Below, piece after piece: positions 8,958 to 18,769 of a stretch of DNA of 64,000 nt; position 1 is the stretch's first letter; each line of letters opens with the position of its first letter. The notes beneath the pieces were generated by a model. The model saw nothing but the letters and a program-made list of their open reading frames with translations. It ran no database searches and had not been told where the DNA came from. Source of the DNA: Pedobacter steynii. GTDB taxonomy: Bacteria; Bacteroidota; Bacteroidia; Sphingobacteriales; Sphingobacteriaceae. The position numbers were made by a program, and so were the translations under genes. The stretch is taken from the NCBI RefSeq assembly GCF_001721645.1, contig NZ_CP017141.1:3162001-3226000 (forward strand). The letters are read 5' to 3'.

Positions 8958-10208
8958 ATGAAACGCTTTCTTGCCTGCCTGTTTATGGCATTGCCTATGC
9001 TTAGTGTTGCCCAATCTAATTTCCATAAAGGATATGTGGTGACAAATTCGAAAGATACTTTAAAAGGATATCTTGATTATAAAGAGGGAAAAAACAATCC
9101 TGACTTTATTACTTTCAAAAGAGAGCTGAATGCCGCTTCAGAAACTTATAACCTCAAAAATTGCGCAGGTTTTCAGGTGAATGAAATGGTCACTTATCAA
9201 AGGCATCTGGTAAATATCAGTTCAGGTACTGATGATCTCTCGCTTCTTTCAGAGGTTGCAGATACTAGCTCAAGACAGGACAGCGTTTTTCTGCAGGTCA
9301 TACAGGCGGGGCAGCGTGTGACTTTATTTTCTTATGAAGATCAGATTAAAAAAAGATATTTTATCCAGGATAAAGAAGAAAGAGTTCCGCAGGAATTAAT
9401 CAGACAACTTTATCTTAATGCTGAAAATACATCAATTGTCGTAACAAATTCCAAATATGCCCGGCAGTTAATGTTGTTGTTAAGAAAATATGGAAAGTCA
9501 ACCGACAAGATTGAGAGACGGTTAGCGAATCTGAGATATTTGCAGGGCGACCTGTTAGATGTAGTGGAACGCATTAATGACCAGCAGGCAGAAAAATCTA
9601 AATTTCCAAAATCAAGGTTTTTTGGCGGAGCGGGAATAAATCTGAGTTCTATAAGCTTCGGAGGAATGCATGATCTGGCGGCGTCGGATGCGAAATCGAA
9701 ACTTTTTATTGGTCCGGCTATTACGGGAGGGGTGGACTTATTTGCAAATCCCGCGATTAGAAGGCTTCTTTTCAGAACAGAACTGACTTTAATGACGGCA
9801 AAGAATAAAATTTCCATTCCTAATAAAAAAGAGTTTTCATTTGAACAATTGGAGGCTGTACTTACTCCCCAAATCATTTATCATGTCTATAATGCAGATG
9901 ACTTCAAGGTTTTTGTCGGTGCAGGTATAGGATTCAATTTCTCTTCTTACAAAAACCAGAAATTCATTGCCTATGATTTGGGTCTTTTTAATGGAGGGTA
10001 TGACAGAGTAGAGAACCGTCCCGGTGATATGATAGATCTGGAGGCTTTCCATTTTAATTTTCCGATATCTGCTGGTGCAGTGCTGAACAAAAGGATTGAG
10101 CTTAATATGAGTTACAGTATGCCTTCTGGTATAACTCGTTATGGTTATTTTAACGTAAGAAAAGAGCGGATCCGGGTAGGTATTAATTATCTGTTTGGCA
10201 AATACTAA
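8958..10208 (+). CDS. Exported protein with predicted C-terminal beta-barrel
   Basis: 416 residues. A clear signal peptide (MKRFLACLFMALPMLSVAQ) leads into a domain that begins KGYVVTNSKDTLKGYLDYKEG, a block seen in many Bacteroidota exported proteins of unknown function. From about residue 215 to the end, alternating hydrophobic strands with Gly turns and the terminal RVGINYLFGKY suggest a porin-like beta-barrel in the outer membrane. No enzyme motif is visible. It is transcribed alone between dnaX (divergent) and the ribosomal operon, and a TAGCTTTG -7-like element lies at 8927-8934. Confidence 0.7.
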   Translation: MKRFLACLFMALPMLSVAQSNFHKGYVVTNSKDTLKGYLDYKEGKNNPDFITFKRELNAASETYNLKNCAGFQVNEMVTYQRHLVNISSGTDDLSLLSEVADTSSRQDSVFLQVIQAGQRVTLFSYEDQIKKRYFIQDKEERVPQELIRQLYLNAENTSIVVTNSKYARQLMLLLRKYGKSTDKIERRLANLRYLQGDLLDVVERINDQQAEKSKFPKSRFFGGAGINLSSISFGGMHDLAASDAKSKLFIGPAITGGVDLFANPAIRRLLFRTELTLMTAKNKISIPNKKEFSFEQLEAVLTPQIIYHVYNADDFKVFVGAGIGFNFSSYKNQKFIAYDLGLFNGGYDRVENRPGDMIDLEAFHFNFPISAGAVLNKRIELNMSYSMPSGITRYGYFNVRKERIRVGINYLFGKY

Positions 10209-10212
10209 ATCA

Positions 10213-10244
10213 TTTGATTTTTAATATTTTAATTGCTACATTTG
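10213..10244 (+). promoter_or_regulatory. Bacteroidota-type promoter of rpsF operon
   Basis: TTTG (10213-10216) and TACATTTG (10237-10244) are separated by 20 bases, matching the Bacteroidota TTTG/TANNTTTG consensus recognised by the primary sigma factor. It lies 47 bases before the rpsF start. Confidence 0.75.
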
Positions 10245-10248
10245 CAGC

Positions 10249-10265
10249 CCCGCATTTTGTGCGGG
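10249..10265 (+). promoter_or_regulatory. Leader hairpin in rpsF 5' UTR
   Basis: CCCGC (10249-10253) pairs with GCGGG (10261-10265) across a seven-base loop, at or just after the expected transcription start. The rpsF operon is autoregulated by the S6:S18 complex through a leader RNA in many bacteria; whether this short stem is that site is an inference from position only. Confidence 0.4.
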
Positions 10266-10290
10266 AAATAAACATAAATTAATCATAACA

Positions 10291-10653
10291 ATGAATCAGT
10301 ACGAAACTGTTATCGTTCTAACCCCGTTGTTGTCAGAAGAGGTTGCTAAAGAGGCACTAGCCAAATTCAGCAAAATCATCACTGACAGCGGAGCCGAAAT
10401 TGTTCAAGAGGACAATTGGGGTTTGAGAAAATTAGCGTATCCGATTGAGAAAAAAGCAAGCGGATTCTTCCACCTTACAGAGTATAAATCTTCAGGTGAA
10501 TTAGTAAGTAAATTGGAATTAGAACTAAAACGTGATGAGCGTGTTCTACGTTTCCTTACCATTAGATTAGATCGCCATGCGGTTGCGTATAATGAGAAGA
10601 AACGCAGTGGTGCTTTTAACAAAAAACCTAAGAAAGAGGAGGTTGCAGGATAA
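10291..10653 (+). CDS. rpsF: 30S ribosomal protein S6
   Basis: 120 residues, typical for bacterial S6. It begins [17 protein letters not shown] and contains [19 protein letters not shown] and the closing [16 protein letters not shown], all signature S6 blocks. S6 binds S18 on the platform of the small subunit. The C-terminal tail is lysine-rich ([16 protein letters not shown]). It is the first gene of the rpsF-rpsR-rplI operon; its TAA overlaps the ATG of rpsR (TAATG), implying translational coupling. Confidence 0.97.
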   Translation: MNQYETVIVLTPLLSEEVAKEALAKFSKIITDSGAEIVQEDNWGLRKLAYPIEKKASGFFHLTEYKSSGELVSKLELELKRDERVLRFLTIRLDRHAVAYNEKKRSGAFNKKPKKEEVAG

Positions 10654-10916
10654 TGGCTAAAGATCAAATACAATATGTTACCGCTCCAAAAGTGGACGAT
10701 AACAGAAAAAAATATTGCCGTTTCAAAAAGAATGGTATTAAATATATTGATTACAAAGACGCAAACTTTTTGTTAAAGTTCATCAATGATCAAGGTAAAA
10801 TTTTACCTCGCCGTTTAACCGGTACTTCATTGAAATTCCAACGCAAAGTGGCTCAGGCGGTAAAACGTTCACGTCACATTGGTTTGTTACCTTTCGTTGC
10901 TGACCAATTAAAATAG
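10653..10916 (+). CDS. rpsR: 30S ribosomal protein S18
   Basis: 87 residues. The S18 core is evident: [15 protein letters not shown], then [21 protein letters not shown] and the basic [19 protein letters not shown]. It partners S6 on the 30S platform. The single cysteine near the N-terminus does not form a C-x2-C zinc site, as expected for the zinc-free form. It overlaps rpsF by one base and is ten bases before rplI. Confidence 0.97.
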   Translation: MAKDQIQYVTAPKVDDNRKKYCRFKKNGIKYIDYKDANFLLKFINDQGKILPRRLTGTSLKFQRKVAQAVKRSRHIGLLPFVADQLK

Positions 10917-10926
10917 GAGCTGAAAA

Positions 10927-11370
10927 ATGGAAATTATTTTAAAACAAGATATCAAATCCCTAGGGGAAAAAGATGATATCGTTAATGTAAAGCCAGGATA
11001 CGGTCGTAATTACTTAATCCCTCAGGGATTTGGTCAATTGGCTACTCCTTCAGCGAAAAAAGTATTAGCAGAAAACTTAAAACAAGCTGCTTTTAAACAA
11101 GATAAAATTAAGAAAGATGCTGATGGTATCGCTGCACGTTTAGTAGATGTGAAGTTGACTATCGGTGCTAAAGCTGGTGAAACAGGAAAGATTTTTGGTG
11201 CTGTAAATACCATTATGATCTCTGACGCATTGAAACAACAAGGTTTTGATGTTGACCGTCGCCGTATCACTTTCGAAACTGAGCCTAAATTTGTTGGTGA
11301 ATATGTAGCCAACTTAAACTTACACAAAGAAGTGAAAGTTAAAGTTCCTTTCGAAGTTGTAGCTGAGTAA
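10927..11370 (+). CDS. rplI: 50S ribosomal protein L9
   Basis: 147 residues. The N-terminal 23S rRNA-binding domain carries the L9 signature (VNVKPGYGRNYLIPQGFGQLAT), followed by the long connecting helix (about 40-75) and the C-terminal domain (LTIGAKAGETGKIFGAVN through HKEVKVKVPFEVVAE). Length and architecture are normal. It is the last gene of the ribosomal operon, with AGGAG-like sequence before the ATG and an intrinsic terminator directly after. Confidence 0.97.
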   Translation: MEIILKQDIKSLGEKDDIVNVKPGYGRNYLIPQGFGQLATPSAKKVLAENLKQAAFKQDKIKKDADGIAARLVDVKLTIGAKAGETGKIFGAVNTIMISDALKQQGFDVDRRRITFETEPKFVGEYVANLNLHKEVKVKVPFEVVAE

Positions 11371-11387
11371 TCTTATCTGCACGATAT

Positions 11388-11423
11388 AAAAAAGGGTTCT
11401 GATTCTTCAGAGCCCTTTTTTTA
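11388..11423 (+). terminator. Rho-independent terminator of rpsF operon
   Basis: AAAAAAGGGTTCT pairs with AGAGCCCTTTTTT (one G-U wobble) across an eight-base loop, ending in a T run. It closes the ribosomal operon. Confidence 0.9.
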
Positions 11424-11480
11424 TTGCTTTTTTTGTCGTTCTGGCAGGTTTGAATTCCTCAATCTTATTACCTTTGGGCA

Positions 11481-12203
11481 ATGGCAACAAAACGACGCAA
11501 ACCCACTAAATCTAAATCTCCTTTACTTAAGAAAATTACCGATATCCTGACTAAAGTCTTACTTTGGTTTTTGATGGTGACAGTATTGTGGGTATTGTTT
11601 TATCGTTTTGTGAACCCGCCAATTACACTTTTAATGATCCAAAGGAATATCGAACGGAGTACAGACGATAAGCCGGCGAAGATGGAAAAGAAATGGGTAG
11701 ATTTCGATGATATGTCCGATAATATGAAACGGGCTGCAGTGTCTGCCGAAGATCAACTCTTTTTAAAACATATTGGTTTTGATGTTAAGGCAATTGAAAA
11801 GGCTTTTGCTACCAATAAAAAAGGTAAAAATATTAAAGGAGGAAGCACCATCTCTCAACAGACTGCTAAAAATGTATTTCTATGGCCGGGACGCTCCTGG
11901 GTACGCAAAGGCTTTGAGGCTTATTTTACCCTGCTGATAGAAATTCTTTGGAGTAAAGAACGGATTCTGGAGGTTTACCTCAATGTGATCGAAATGGGCG
12001 ATGGAATTTACGGTGCTGAAGCTGCTGCACAAGCATATTATGGTAAGTCCTGTACAAAGCTCAGCAGGGCCCAGGCAGCGCTGATTGCCTCCTGTTTCCC
12101 GAATCCCAGAAGATGGTCTCCAAAGAACGCAACTCCCTATATCCGCCATCGCCAATACCTGATTATGAAGAATATGAGGCGATTGGGACCTTTGGATTTT
12201 TAA
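11481..12203 (+). CDS. mtgA: Monofunctional peptidoglycan glycosyltransferase
   Basis: 240 residues. One N-terminal transmembrane helix (about 25-47) anchors a GT51 domain that polymerises lipid II into glycan strands in the periplasm. The motifs are clear: SAEDQLFLKHIGFD with the catalytic Glu, KGGSTISQQTAKNVFLWPGR, KERILEVYLNVIEMGDGIYG and the closing CFPNPRRWSP. There is no transpeptidase domain, which separates it from class A PBPs. It is followed at about 40 bases by the ECF sigma gene, but the two are probably separate units. Confidence 0.95.
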   Translation: MATKRRKPTKSKSPLLKKITDILTKVLLWFLMVTVLWVLFYRFVNPPITLLMIQRNIERSTDDKPAKMEKKWVDFDDMSDNMKRAAVSAEDQLFLKHIGFDVKAIEKAFATNKKGKNIKGGSTISQQTAKNVFLWPGRSWVRKGFEAYFTLLIEILWSKERILEVYLNVIEMGDGIYGAEAAAQAYYGKSCTKLSRAQAALIASCFPNPRRWSPKNATPYIRHRQYLIMKNMRRLGPLDF

Positions 12204-12243
12204 CTGCTTAGTTATTCGAAAATTCCTATATTCACCCCTGAAT

Positions 12244-12795
12244 ATGGGCTTAGGCGATGATGACCACAATTATTGGGAGCAAATGCGCCTCGGCGATAAG
12301 CAGGCACTATTTGAGTTGTATAACCAGGAGTATTTTCACCTTATTCGTTTTGGACTGAAGATCAATGCCGATGATGAACTCATTAAGGATTGCGTCAATC
12401 AGCTTTTCCTGAACATTTGGGACAAACGGGAACGTCTTCATACTGTTGAAAATGTCAGGGCTTATCTGATGACCTCCCTTCGTCATTGTATATTAGATCA
12501 GTTGTTGTATGCCAATAAAACAAATGCTGCATTGAGTAAAATGGTTGCAGAAAAAGAATGGAGTGAACTTTCATATGAGGAAGTTCTCATCAGGATTCAG
12601 CAGGATGATCACCTCAAAGAAAAGCTTAAGATCGCCATCCGCCAACTGACCCCCCGTCAGATGGAACTGATTCAGCTTAAATTTTTTGAAGGCTTAAGCT
12701 ATGAACATATTGCAGAAAAGACAAATCAGACCGTAAAAACAGCCTATAATACTATTTACGATGCGATTAAAGTGCTTCGGAAATTATTAAAATAA
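12244..12795 (+). CDS. ECF RNA polymerase sigma factor
   Basis: 183 residues with sigma region 2 (about 20-90: LFELYNQEYFHLIRFGLKI ... CVNQLFLNIWDKRERL) and region 4 (about 125-180: LTPRQMELIQLKFFEGLSYEHIAEKTNQTVKTAYNTIYDAIK). There is no region 3, as in ECF factors. The next gene encodes a FecR-type anti-sigma factor, then an STN-domain SusC, so the likely circuit is: ligand on SusC, signal through STN to FecR, release of this sigma, transcription of the SusC operon. It may respond to the peptide substrate discussed for the downstream enzymes. Confidence 0.93.
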   Translation: MGLGDDDHNYWEQMRLGDKQALFELYNQEYFHLIRFGLKINADDELIKDCVNQLFLNIWDKRERLHTVENVRAYLMTSLRHCILDQLLYANKTNAALSKMVAEKEWSELSYEEVLIRIQQDDHLKEKLKIAIRQLTPRQMELIQLKFFEGLSYEHIAEKTNQTVKTAYNTIYDAIKVLRKLLK

Positions 12796-12869
12796 TTGCG
12801 GTTAAAATAAAGTGCAAATTTTCTTAGGAAAAGAAGCGGATTTCTCCGTCTGTATGATAAAGCCTGCTT

Positions 12870-13976
12870 ATGATACAGATGCCCAACAATGATTTTTATG
12901 TGGAAGAATTGATTTGCAATGAATCCTTTCAGGAATATTGCCTCGGCGTCAGTTTGGAAAATCAAATTTTATGGAGGGAATGGATTGCCAGTCATCCGGA
13001 TCGGAGGGCCGATATCGCCGAAGCAGAAAGAATCGTAACTATTCTGAATGTCAGACAGGGAAGCAGGACCGCACAACTGAAAGCGCTCCGTTCAGGTCTG
13101 AAGCAGAAAGACAATTTTCAGTCGCTCATTTCCCTGAAAGAAGAGAAAGAACAAGCTTCAGGTGTTAAACGGATAACACCATTATGGCACCTTTATCTGG
13201 GAAGTACTGCCGCAATTCTTATCGCTGTTGCATTCCTATACTTTTATAAGCCTTCATTGTTTTATGTTGAAAGTAAAGTGGAGTCTATATCCGTACAATT
13301 CTCCTCAGGTAAATCCCCGCGTAAAACAATCATCCTGAAAGACGGTTCTGTAATTACATTGGCTAAGGAGAGTTCAATTCAGCTGACAGAAAATTTTGAT
13401 TCCTCAAAAAGAGAGCTGTGGCTGACTGGGGAAGCTTTCTTTGATGTTAAGCATGATGCAGCCCATCCTTTTGTGATACACACTGTATTTAATGACATTA
13501 AAGTTCTGGGAACTTCATTCAATGTAAAAGCATATAAGAACTCAGGCTTCATGGAGACGGCGCTTATTCAGGGGAGTGTTCGGGTAGAGTCTAAAAAGTA
13601 TCCCGGATATTTTGTGGTACTGAAACCCAACCAGAAGCTGATCACACCAAATTCCTCTGAGAAAGCTGCTGTTGCTAAACCAGCACTTGAATATCGCGTT
13701 TCCAAGTTGCAACAGGATCCTACAGACCCGGTACCTCAGGAAATACAATGGGTAAGGAAACGTCTGGATATTGACAATCTACCTCTTTCGGTCATTGCAC
13801 AAAGATTACAGGAATGGTATGGTATCGAAATTATCATCAGTGGAGAAGATGTTAAAAATTACAGGTATTCGGGCGTATTTGAAAATGAAACCATTCTGAA
13901 GACACTGGAGGCACTACAGTTGTCTTATCCTTTTCAGTTTAAAATTGAAGAAAACAAAATCAATATAAAGAAGTAA
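12870..13976 (+). CDS. FecR-type transmembrane anti-sigma factor
   Basis: 368 residues. A cytoplasmic N-terminal part (1-105) that would bind the sigma factor is followed by one transmembrane helix (about 106-126) and a periplasmic FecR domain (KTIILKDGSVITLAKESSIQL, then ELWLTGEAFFDVKHDAAHPFVIHT and VLGTSFNVKAY). The C-terminal DUF4974-like part (VIAQRLQEWYGIEIIISG) resembles the STN fold and is typical of Bacteroidota FecR. It lies 74 bases after the sigma gene and 48 bases before SusC, so all are probably one operon. A start three residues later is possible. Confidence 0.93.
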   Translation: MIQMPNNDFYVEELICNESFQEYCLGVSLENQILWREWIASHPDRRADIAEAERIVTILNVRQGSRTAQLKALRSGLKQKDNFQSLISLKEEKEQASGVKRITPLWHLYLGSTAAILIAVAFLYFYKPSLFYVESKVESISVQFSSGKSPRKTIILKDGSVITLAKESSIQLTENFDSSKRELWLTGEAFFDVKHDAAHPFVIHTVFNDIKVLGTSFNVKAYKNSGFMETALIQGSVRVESKKYPGYFVVLKPNQKLITPNSSEKAAVAKPALEYRVSKLQQDPTDPVPQEIQWVRKRLDIDNLPLSVIAQRLQEWYGIEIIISGEDVKNYRYSGVFENETILKTLEALQLSYPFQFKIEENKINIKK

Positions 13977-14024
13977 GCCTGACCAACAGGAACCCGACGA
14001 ACTAAACCACCAAACTAAACAGAT

Positions 14025-17000
14025 ATGAGAAGAGTATTACTGAGTATGAAAATCACAGGATTTGTGCTGCTGCTCCTGTGTATGCAGGTTTCCGCTGCCG
14101 GTTTTGCACAACAGAAGATTACGATCAAATTAAGAGAAAGCAGTATTAAAGACTTGTTAAAAGCTGTAGAAAGACAAACGGATTATCGTTTTGTATATAG
14201 CAACAGTGTGATGTCTGATCAGCGGAATGCACTTGATGTTACAGAAGCTTCATTGGATGAAACCATGCGCCTGATTTTGAAAGGAAGTCAGTTAACTTAT
14301 GCACTGAAAGAGCACAATCTGATCATTGTTTATCCGGTTTCTTCTGCCACCGGTAAAAAGGATCTCGTGATTACAGGAAAGGTTGTAGATGAAGCCGGGC
14401 TTCCTTTGCCTGGAGTATCAGTAAAGGTAACAGGACTGTCTATTGCTACAATTACTGATGCCAATGGAGCTTATTCCGTCAGGGTGCCGGATGGGAATGC
14501 CAGTCTGGAGTTTTCTTTTATCGGTTATGCGAAACAGATTTTGAAAACAGATGGTAAAACTGTTCTTAATATTGAATTGAAAACGGATAGTCAAAACTTA
14601 CAGGAAGTTACTGTAACAGGTTATACGAGCTATAACAGACAGCAGTCTGCCAGTTCTTCAGCGGTAGTAAACGGAAAAGATCTGGCTCAGACCTCCTTGT
14701 CTACATTTGATCAGGTTTTACAGGGAAGGGTTTCCGGCTTACAGGTATCTTCCGGTTCTGGTCAGCCTGGTGCGAGTTCAAAGGTCATCCTTAGAGGAAT
14801 CGGGACCATCAGTGGAAATACTACCCCTTTGTACGTTCTGGATGGAATCCCTATAGAAGATGCCTATTTTCAGACATTGAATCCTTCAGATTTTGAAAGT
14901 GTAACTGTATTAAAAGATGCAACTTCAAAAGCACAATATGGCTCCAAAGGAGCAAACGGAGTGATCGTTATCACTACAAAAAAGGGAAAGTCAGGTAAGG
15001 TTCAGTTCAACTATAAATCACAGTACGGACTATCTAAACTGACTTCTCCGAAGTTTAATATGATGAAGACTGCCCAGCGGTTGCAGTTTGAGGAAGAGAT
15101 TGGTCTGGAGACGGGAGCCGAGATCGGTCCGGGTTGGGAATTTTCAAAAAAGAACCCTGATTATGCTGCTAAAACTCCACAGGAACAGCGCAGAGCTGAT
15201 GCCATTCTGGATAGCATTGGTAAGATCAATGCGAATTGGAAAGATATTTTTTTTCGGACCGGAAAGTTCACAGAACAGCAGGTAGATGCAAGTGGTGGAA
15301 ATGAGCATGTACGTTTTTATAGTTCCTTAAATTATTACAAACAGGATGGAATTGCGGTCAGGTCAGGTATGGAACGTTACTCCCTTAGGAATAATGTAGA
15401 TTTTAGTGCGGGAAAACTTTCTGCAAGTATCAACACGAATCTTGGCTATTCGGAATCAAGTATGATTGAGAATGAAGGAGAATCGAGTGGAAAGAACCCA
15501 TTATCAGCGGTGTATTATGCTTTGCCTTATGAGTATCCTTACGCGCCTGACGGAACATTGATTCATAATGGGAATGCTGATGAGTACGAAATCTATGACC
15601 AGCGCGAGGGTAGTAAAGCACTGGAAAGGTTGTTAAATACAACCAATAAGAACAATCAGTATAAAACCATTCTGAGCGGATCTTTAAACTATAAAATTAC
15701 TCCGGATCTAACTGCAAAAACAAGGTTTGGAGTTGATTTCAGAGAAACGACTTCAGAACATTTTGTGAGACCGAATTCTTATTCAGGGTCTCAGGAGAAT
15801 GGAGAGAAGGGGAGTTTTGGTGAAAATCTGCAAAGGAATTTTTCGATGATTTCTACTTCCGGGCTAACCTATTCAAAAAATATTGACCGTCATAGTTTTG
15901 AACTGACCGGGCTCTACGAGATTACCAAACAACACCGCAGAGGTTTCGGTTATAAAGCTTTTGGGATTGATTCCCGTTTACCGGAAACTCCGGCAGGAGG
16001 AACTCCGGGGTCGGCAGAGAATTCCTTTATTCCGGAGTTTAGCGGTGGGCGGACAAAAAATGCATTGATTTCTTACATTGCCCTTGGGCGCTATACCTTT
16101 AATGAGCGTTATACGTTGAATGCGAGTTACCGTTATGACGGTTCTTCGACCTTGCCTGTCAAAAACAGGTGGCATGGTTTCTATTCCGCAGGTGTCGCCT
16201 GGAATGTGAAAAAGGAAGATTTTCTGGCCAATTCGGAATTGATTAATGAACTGAAATTTCGGGCCAGTTACGGAACCACAGCCAGCCCTTTTCCTGGTAA
16301 CTTTACCTATTTATCGGCCTATTCTACTACCTCTTATGGTGGACAAGGAGGGATTTATCCCAGCGCATATGGAAGTGTGGACTACGATTGGGAATATGCA
16401 AAAGATCTAAATATTGGTTTTGATCTGGATCTGCTGGACAACAGGATTCACCTGGTAGCAGATGTGTATCATAAAAAAACGGAAAATCTGTTTCTTGACC
16501 TTCCGGTTTCCCTGACTTCAGGTGTAAATGCCTTGCCTTTGAATGCAGGTTCAATGAGGAATCGTGGAATTGAGGTGAGTCTTGGGGTCGATTTGATCAG
16601 AACCGACGCGTTGAAATGGAATGTAGGATTGAATTTTGCCTACAACCAAAATAAAATCCTGTCGCTGGCCGGATCTGAAGGTTTTGAACAGGGCGATTCC
16701 GAGATTGTCAGAGAGGGCCTGGCCTATGGGTCGCATTATGCTCCTAAATGGGCCGGAGTAGATCCAAAAAATGGAGATCCTTTGTATTATGATCAAAACG
16801 GGAACATCAGCACGAATTACAATGCAGCCACAATGAGCGTTGCAGAGTTCGGGAGTCTTTATCCTCCGTTTACAGGGGGATTCAATACTTCGCTGAATTA
16901 TAAGGGCTTTAACCTTTCTGCTTTATTCAGCTTTGCCAATAATGTTTTCAGGTATAACAATGAAGATTATTATAATGAAAACCCGGATTTTGGCACAAGT

Positions 17001-17333
17001 GCACAGTCAATCAGAATGCTGAACAACCGCTGGAAAAAGGAGGGTGATCAGGCCATCCTGCCGAGGTACGATGCGGCGAGAAGTTTTTCCTCTAAAGATA
17101 TTCAGAATGCTTCTTACCTCCGTCTGAGGAATGTGAACCTGAGCTATGCGCTTCCTAAATCTTTGCTTTCAGGGACTAAATTTATCAGTGGCGTAAATGT
17201 ATTTGTTCAGGGAAATAACCTCATTACCTGGACGAAGTGGAAAGGTTTTGATCCGGAGGACAGCGATGGGGAGGCTAAGTTTGATTACCCAAGTTCCAGA
17301 ACCTACACTTTTGGTTTAAATGTTAATTTCTAA
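14025..17333 (+). CDS. SusC/RagA-type TonB-linked transporter with STN domain
   Basis: 1102 residues. A signal peptide (to about residue 28, SAAGFAQ) is followed by an STN domain (about 32-105: ITIKLRESSIKDLLKAVERQ ...), a carboxypeptidase-regulatory-like domain (VITGKVVDEAGLPLPGVSVK), a TonB-box region (LQEVTVTGY), the plug (GLQVSSGSGQPGASSKVILRG ... GANGVIVITTKKGK) and a large barrel. The STN domain is the signalling module that contacts FecR, matching the two genes upstream. It should form a lidded transporter with the SusD encoded next, importing oligomers; the downstream isoaspartyl peptidase and cyanophycinase suggest a peptide substrate. Confidence 0.95.
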   Translation: MRRVLLSMKITGFVLLLLCMQVSAAGFAQQKITIKLRESSIKDLLKAVERQTDYRFVYSNSVMSDQRNALDVTEASLDETMRLILKGSQLTYALKEHNLIIVYPVSSATGKKDLVITGKVVDEAGLPLPGVSVKVTGLSIATITDANGAYSVRVPDGNASLEFSFIGYAKQILKTDGKTVLNIELKTDSQNLQEVTVTGYTSYNRQQSASSSAVVNGKDLAQTSLSTFDQVLQGRVSGLQVSSGSGQPGASSKVILRGIGTISGNTTPLYVLDGIPIEDAYFQTLNPSDFESVTVLKDATSKAQYGSKGANGVIVITTKKGKSGKVQFNYKSQYGLSKLTSPKFNMMKTAQRLQFEEEIGLETGAEIGPGWEFSKKNPDYAAKTPQEQRRADAILDSIGKINANWKDIFFRTGKFTEQQVDASGGNEHVRFYSSLNYYKQDGIAVRSGMERYSLRNNVDFSAGKLSASINTNLGYSESSMIENEGESSGKNPLSAVYYALPYEYPYAPDGTLIHNGNADEYEIYDQREGSKALERLLNTTNKNNQYKTILSGSLNYKITPDLTAKTRFGVDFRETTSEHFVRPNSYSGSQENGEKGSFGENLQRNFSMISTSGLTYSKNIDRHSFELTGLYEITKQHRRGFGYKAFGIDSRLPETPAGGTPGSAENSFIPEFSGGRTKNALISYIALGRYTFNERYTLNASYRYDGSSTLPVKNRWHGFYSAGVAWNVKKEDFLANSELINELKFRASYGTTASPFPGNFTYLSAYSTTSYGGQGGIYPSAYGSVDYDWEYAKDLNIGFDLDLLDNRIHLVADVYHKKTENLFLDLPVSLTSGVNALPLNAGSMRNRGIEVSLGVDLIRTDALKWNVGLNFAYNQNKILSLAGSEGFEQGDSEIVREGLAYGSHYAPKWAGVDPKNGDPLYYDQNGNISTNYNAATMSVAEFGSLYPPFTGGFNTSLNYKGFNLSALFSFANNVFRYNNEDYYNENPDFGTSAQSIRMLNNRWKKEGDQAILPRYDAARSFSSKDIQNASYLRLRNVNLSYALPKSLLSGTKFISGVNVFVQGNNLITWTKWKGFDPEDSDGEAKFDYPSSRTYTFGLNVNF

Positions 17334-17337
17334 TCGT

Positions 17338-18747
17338 ATGATCATGTTAAAATATTATAGCAACCGAATTTTCTTTTACACATTATGCTGTGGCATGATG
17401 TTCCTTAGCTCCTGCAGTAAAGAGCTGGATTTACTGCCTTCAGATAGCTTTGATGACAGCAGGGCTTTTAATACTGTTGAAGACCTGAACGGCGGATTGA
17501 TCGGGGTTTACGCCTCTTTAGGTACAGAGGTCATCAGCAATGTTTCTCTTACTTCTGATGAATGTAACCTGCCAAAAGAAAATTCTACCGGGCGTGGGAT
17601 AGGTACTTACCGTTGGCAATATGATGGTTCTAGTGGTACCATTACTGCCGGATGGGGGAGTAATTATACCAGCATTGATATGGTAAACAGGGCTTTAAAT
17701 CAGGTGGATAAGGTGAAAACCAGACCTGCTGAGGAAAACCTTAAAAAGCAATATAAAGGGGAGATGCTGGCATTAAGAGCCTATTGCCATTTTGAACTCC
17801 TCAGAAATTTTGCTTCTGTTTATGAAAGCAATGGAATGGGCGTTCCTTATATGGAAATATCTCAGGTATCTCGTCCTTCCAGATTAAGTTTCGGGGCCAC
17901 GATAGAAAAAATAAAAGCCGATCTGCTGGCTGCTAAAACACTCATTCCTGCTTCATTTGATGATCGTACGAGAATTACATTGATTGCTGTATCTGCGATT
18001 CAGGCAAGGGTCGCTTTGTATGAAAAAAACTGGGATGATGCCTTGAAATACAGTACGGAGGTGATTGATGCTGCACCGCTTGCCAACCGGGGTACATTCC
18101 CTTTAATCTGGAAAGATAAGGCAGAGGATGAAGTGATCTGGAAACTGAAGAGAGTAAGTGGCGATAGCCGTCTGGGAGATTTTTATTACGATACTGATGA
18201 TGTGGTACTTTATGCCCCTGCATTTGAGCTGATCAATACTTACGATCAGGTAAATGATATCAGGTATGCGGCTTACATTAAATTTGATGATACCAGAGGT
18301 GTTGGTACTTCAAATTATAGTGTGAACAAGTATCTTGAGGGAAGTACAGGCAGAACAAATCTTTGTGATGTGAAACTGTACAGAACAGGAGAAATGTACC
18401 TGATCAGGGCGGAAGCTTATGCCGGGAAGCAAAACCTGCCCTTGGCGGGGAAGGACCTCAATACCCTTCGCGCGACAAGAATTACAGGATATACGGATAT
18501 TGTTTTTTCAGATCAGGTATCGTTAAAAAATGCGATTGTACAGGAAAGGTATAAGGAACTTGCTTTTGAAGGCCACAGATTTTTCGATCTGCGCAGAAAT
18601 GGATTGCCGGTAACAAGAGAGCCGGCAGATGCAATAAATGCTTTAGGTTCAGTAACTTTAACTTCAGCAAACAAACAATATGCCTATCCTGTACCGAATG
18701 CAGAGATCAGGGCAAATTCGAATGTGAACCAAAACCCATTATATTAA
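17338..18747 (+). CDS. SusD/RagB-type substrate-binding lipoprotein
   Basis: About 469 residues from the ATG four bases after the SusC stop; a longer frame overlapping SusC begins at 17320 but is less likely. A lipoprotein signal with lipobox LSSC precedes KELDLLPSD. The SusD fold is shown by DLNGGLIGVYASLG, the TPR-like KGEMLALRAYCHFELLRNF block, and the C-terminal LAFEGHRFFDLRRNGLPV signature. It would sit on the outer leaflet as the lid of the upstream SusC. The substrate is presumably the polymer or oligomer handled by the two following hydrolases. Confidence 0.94.
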   Translation: MIMLKYYSNRIFFYTLCCGMMFLSSCSKELDLLPSDSFDDSRAFNTVEDLNGGLIGVYASLGTEVISNVSLTSDECNLPKENSTGRGIGTYRWQYDGSSGTITAGWGSNYTSIDMVNRALNQVDKVKTRPAEENLKKQYKGEMLALRAYCHFELLRNFASVYESNGMGVPYMEISQVSRPSRLSFGATIEKIKADLLAAKTLIPASFDDRTRITLIAVSAIQARVALYEKNWDDALKYSTEVIDAAPLANRGTFPLIWKDKAEDEVIWKLKRVSGDSRLGDFYYDTDDVVLYAPAFELINTYDQVNDIRYAAYIKFDDTRGVGTSNYSVNKYLEGSTGRTNLCDVKLYRTGEMYLIRAEAYAGKQNLPLAGKDLNTLRATRITGYTDIVFSDQVSLKNAIVQERYKELAFEGHRFFDLRRNGLPVTREPADAINALGSVTLTSANKQYAYPVPNAEIRANSNVNQNPLY

Positions 18748-18769
18748 CCTAACTTATAAAAAGAACCAC

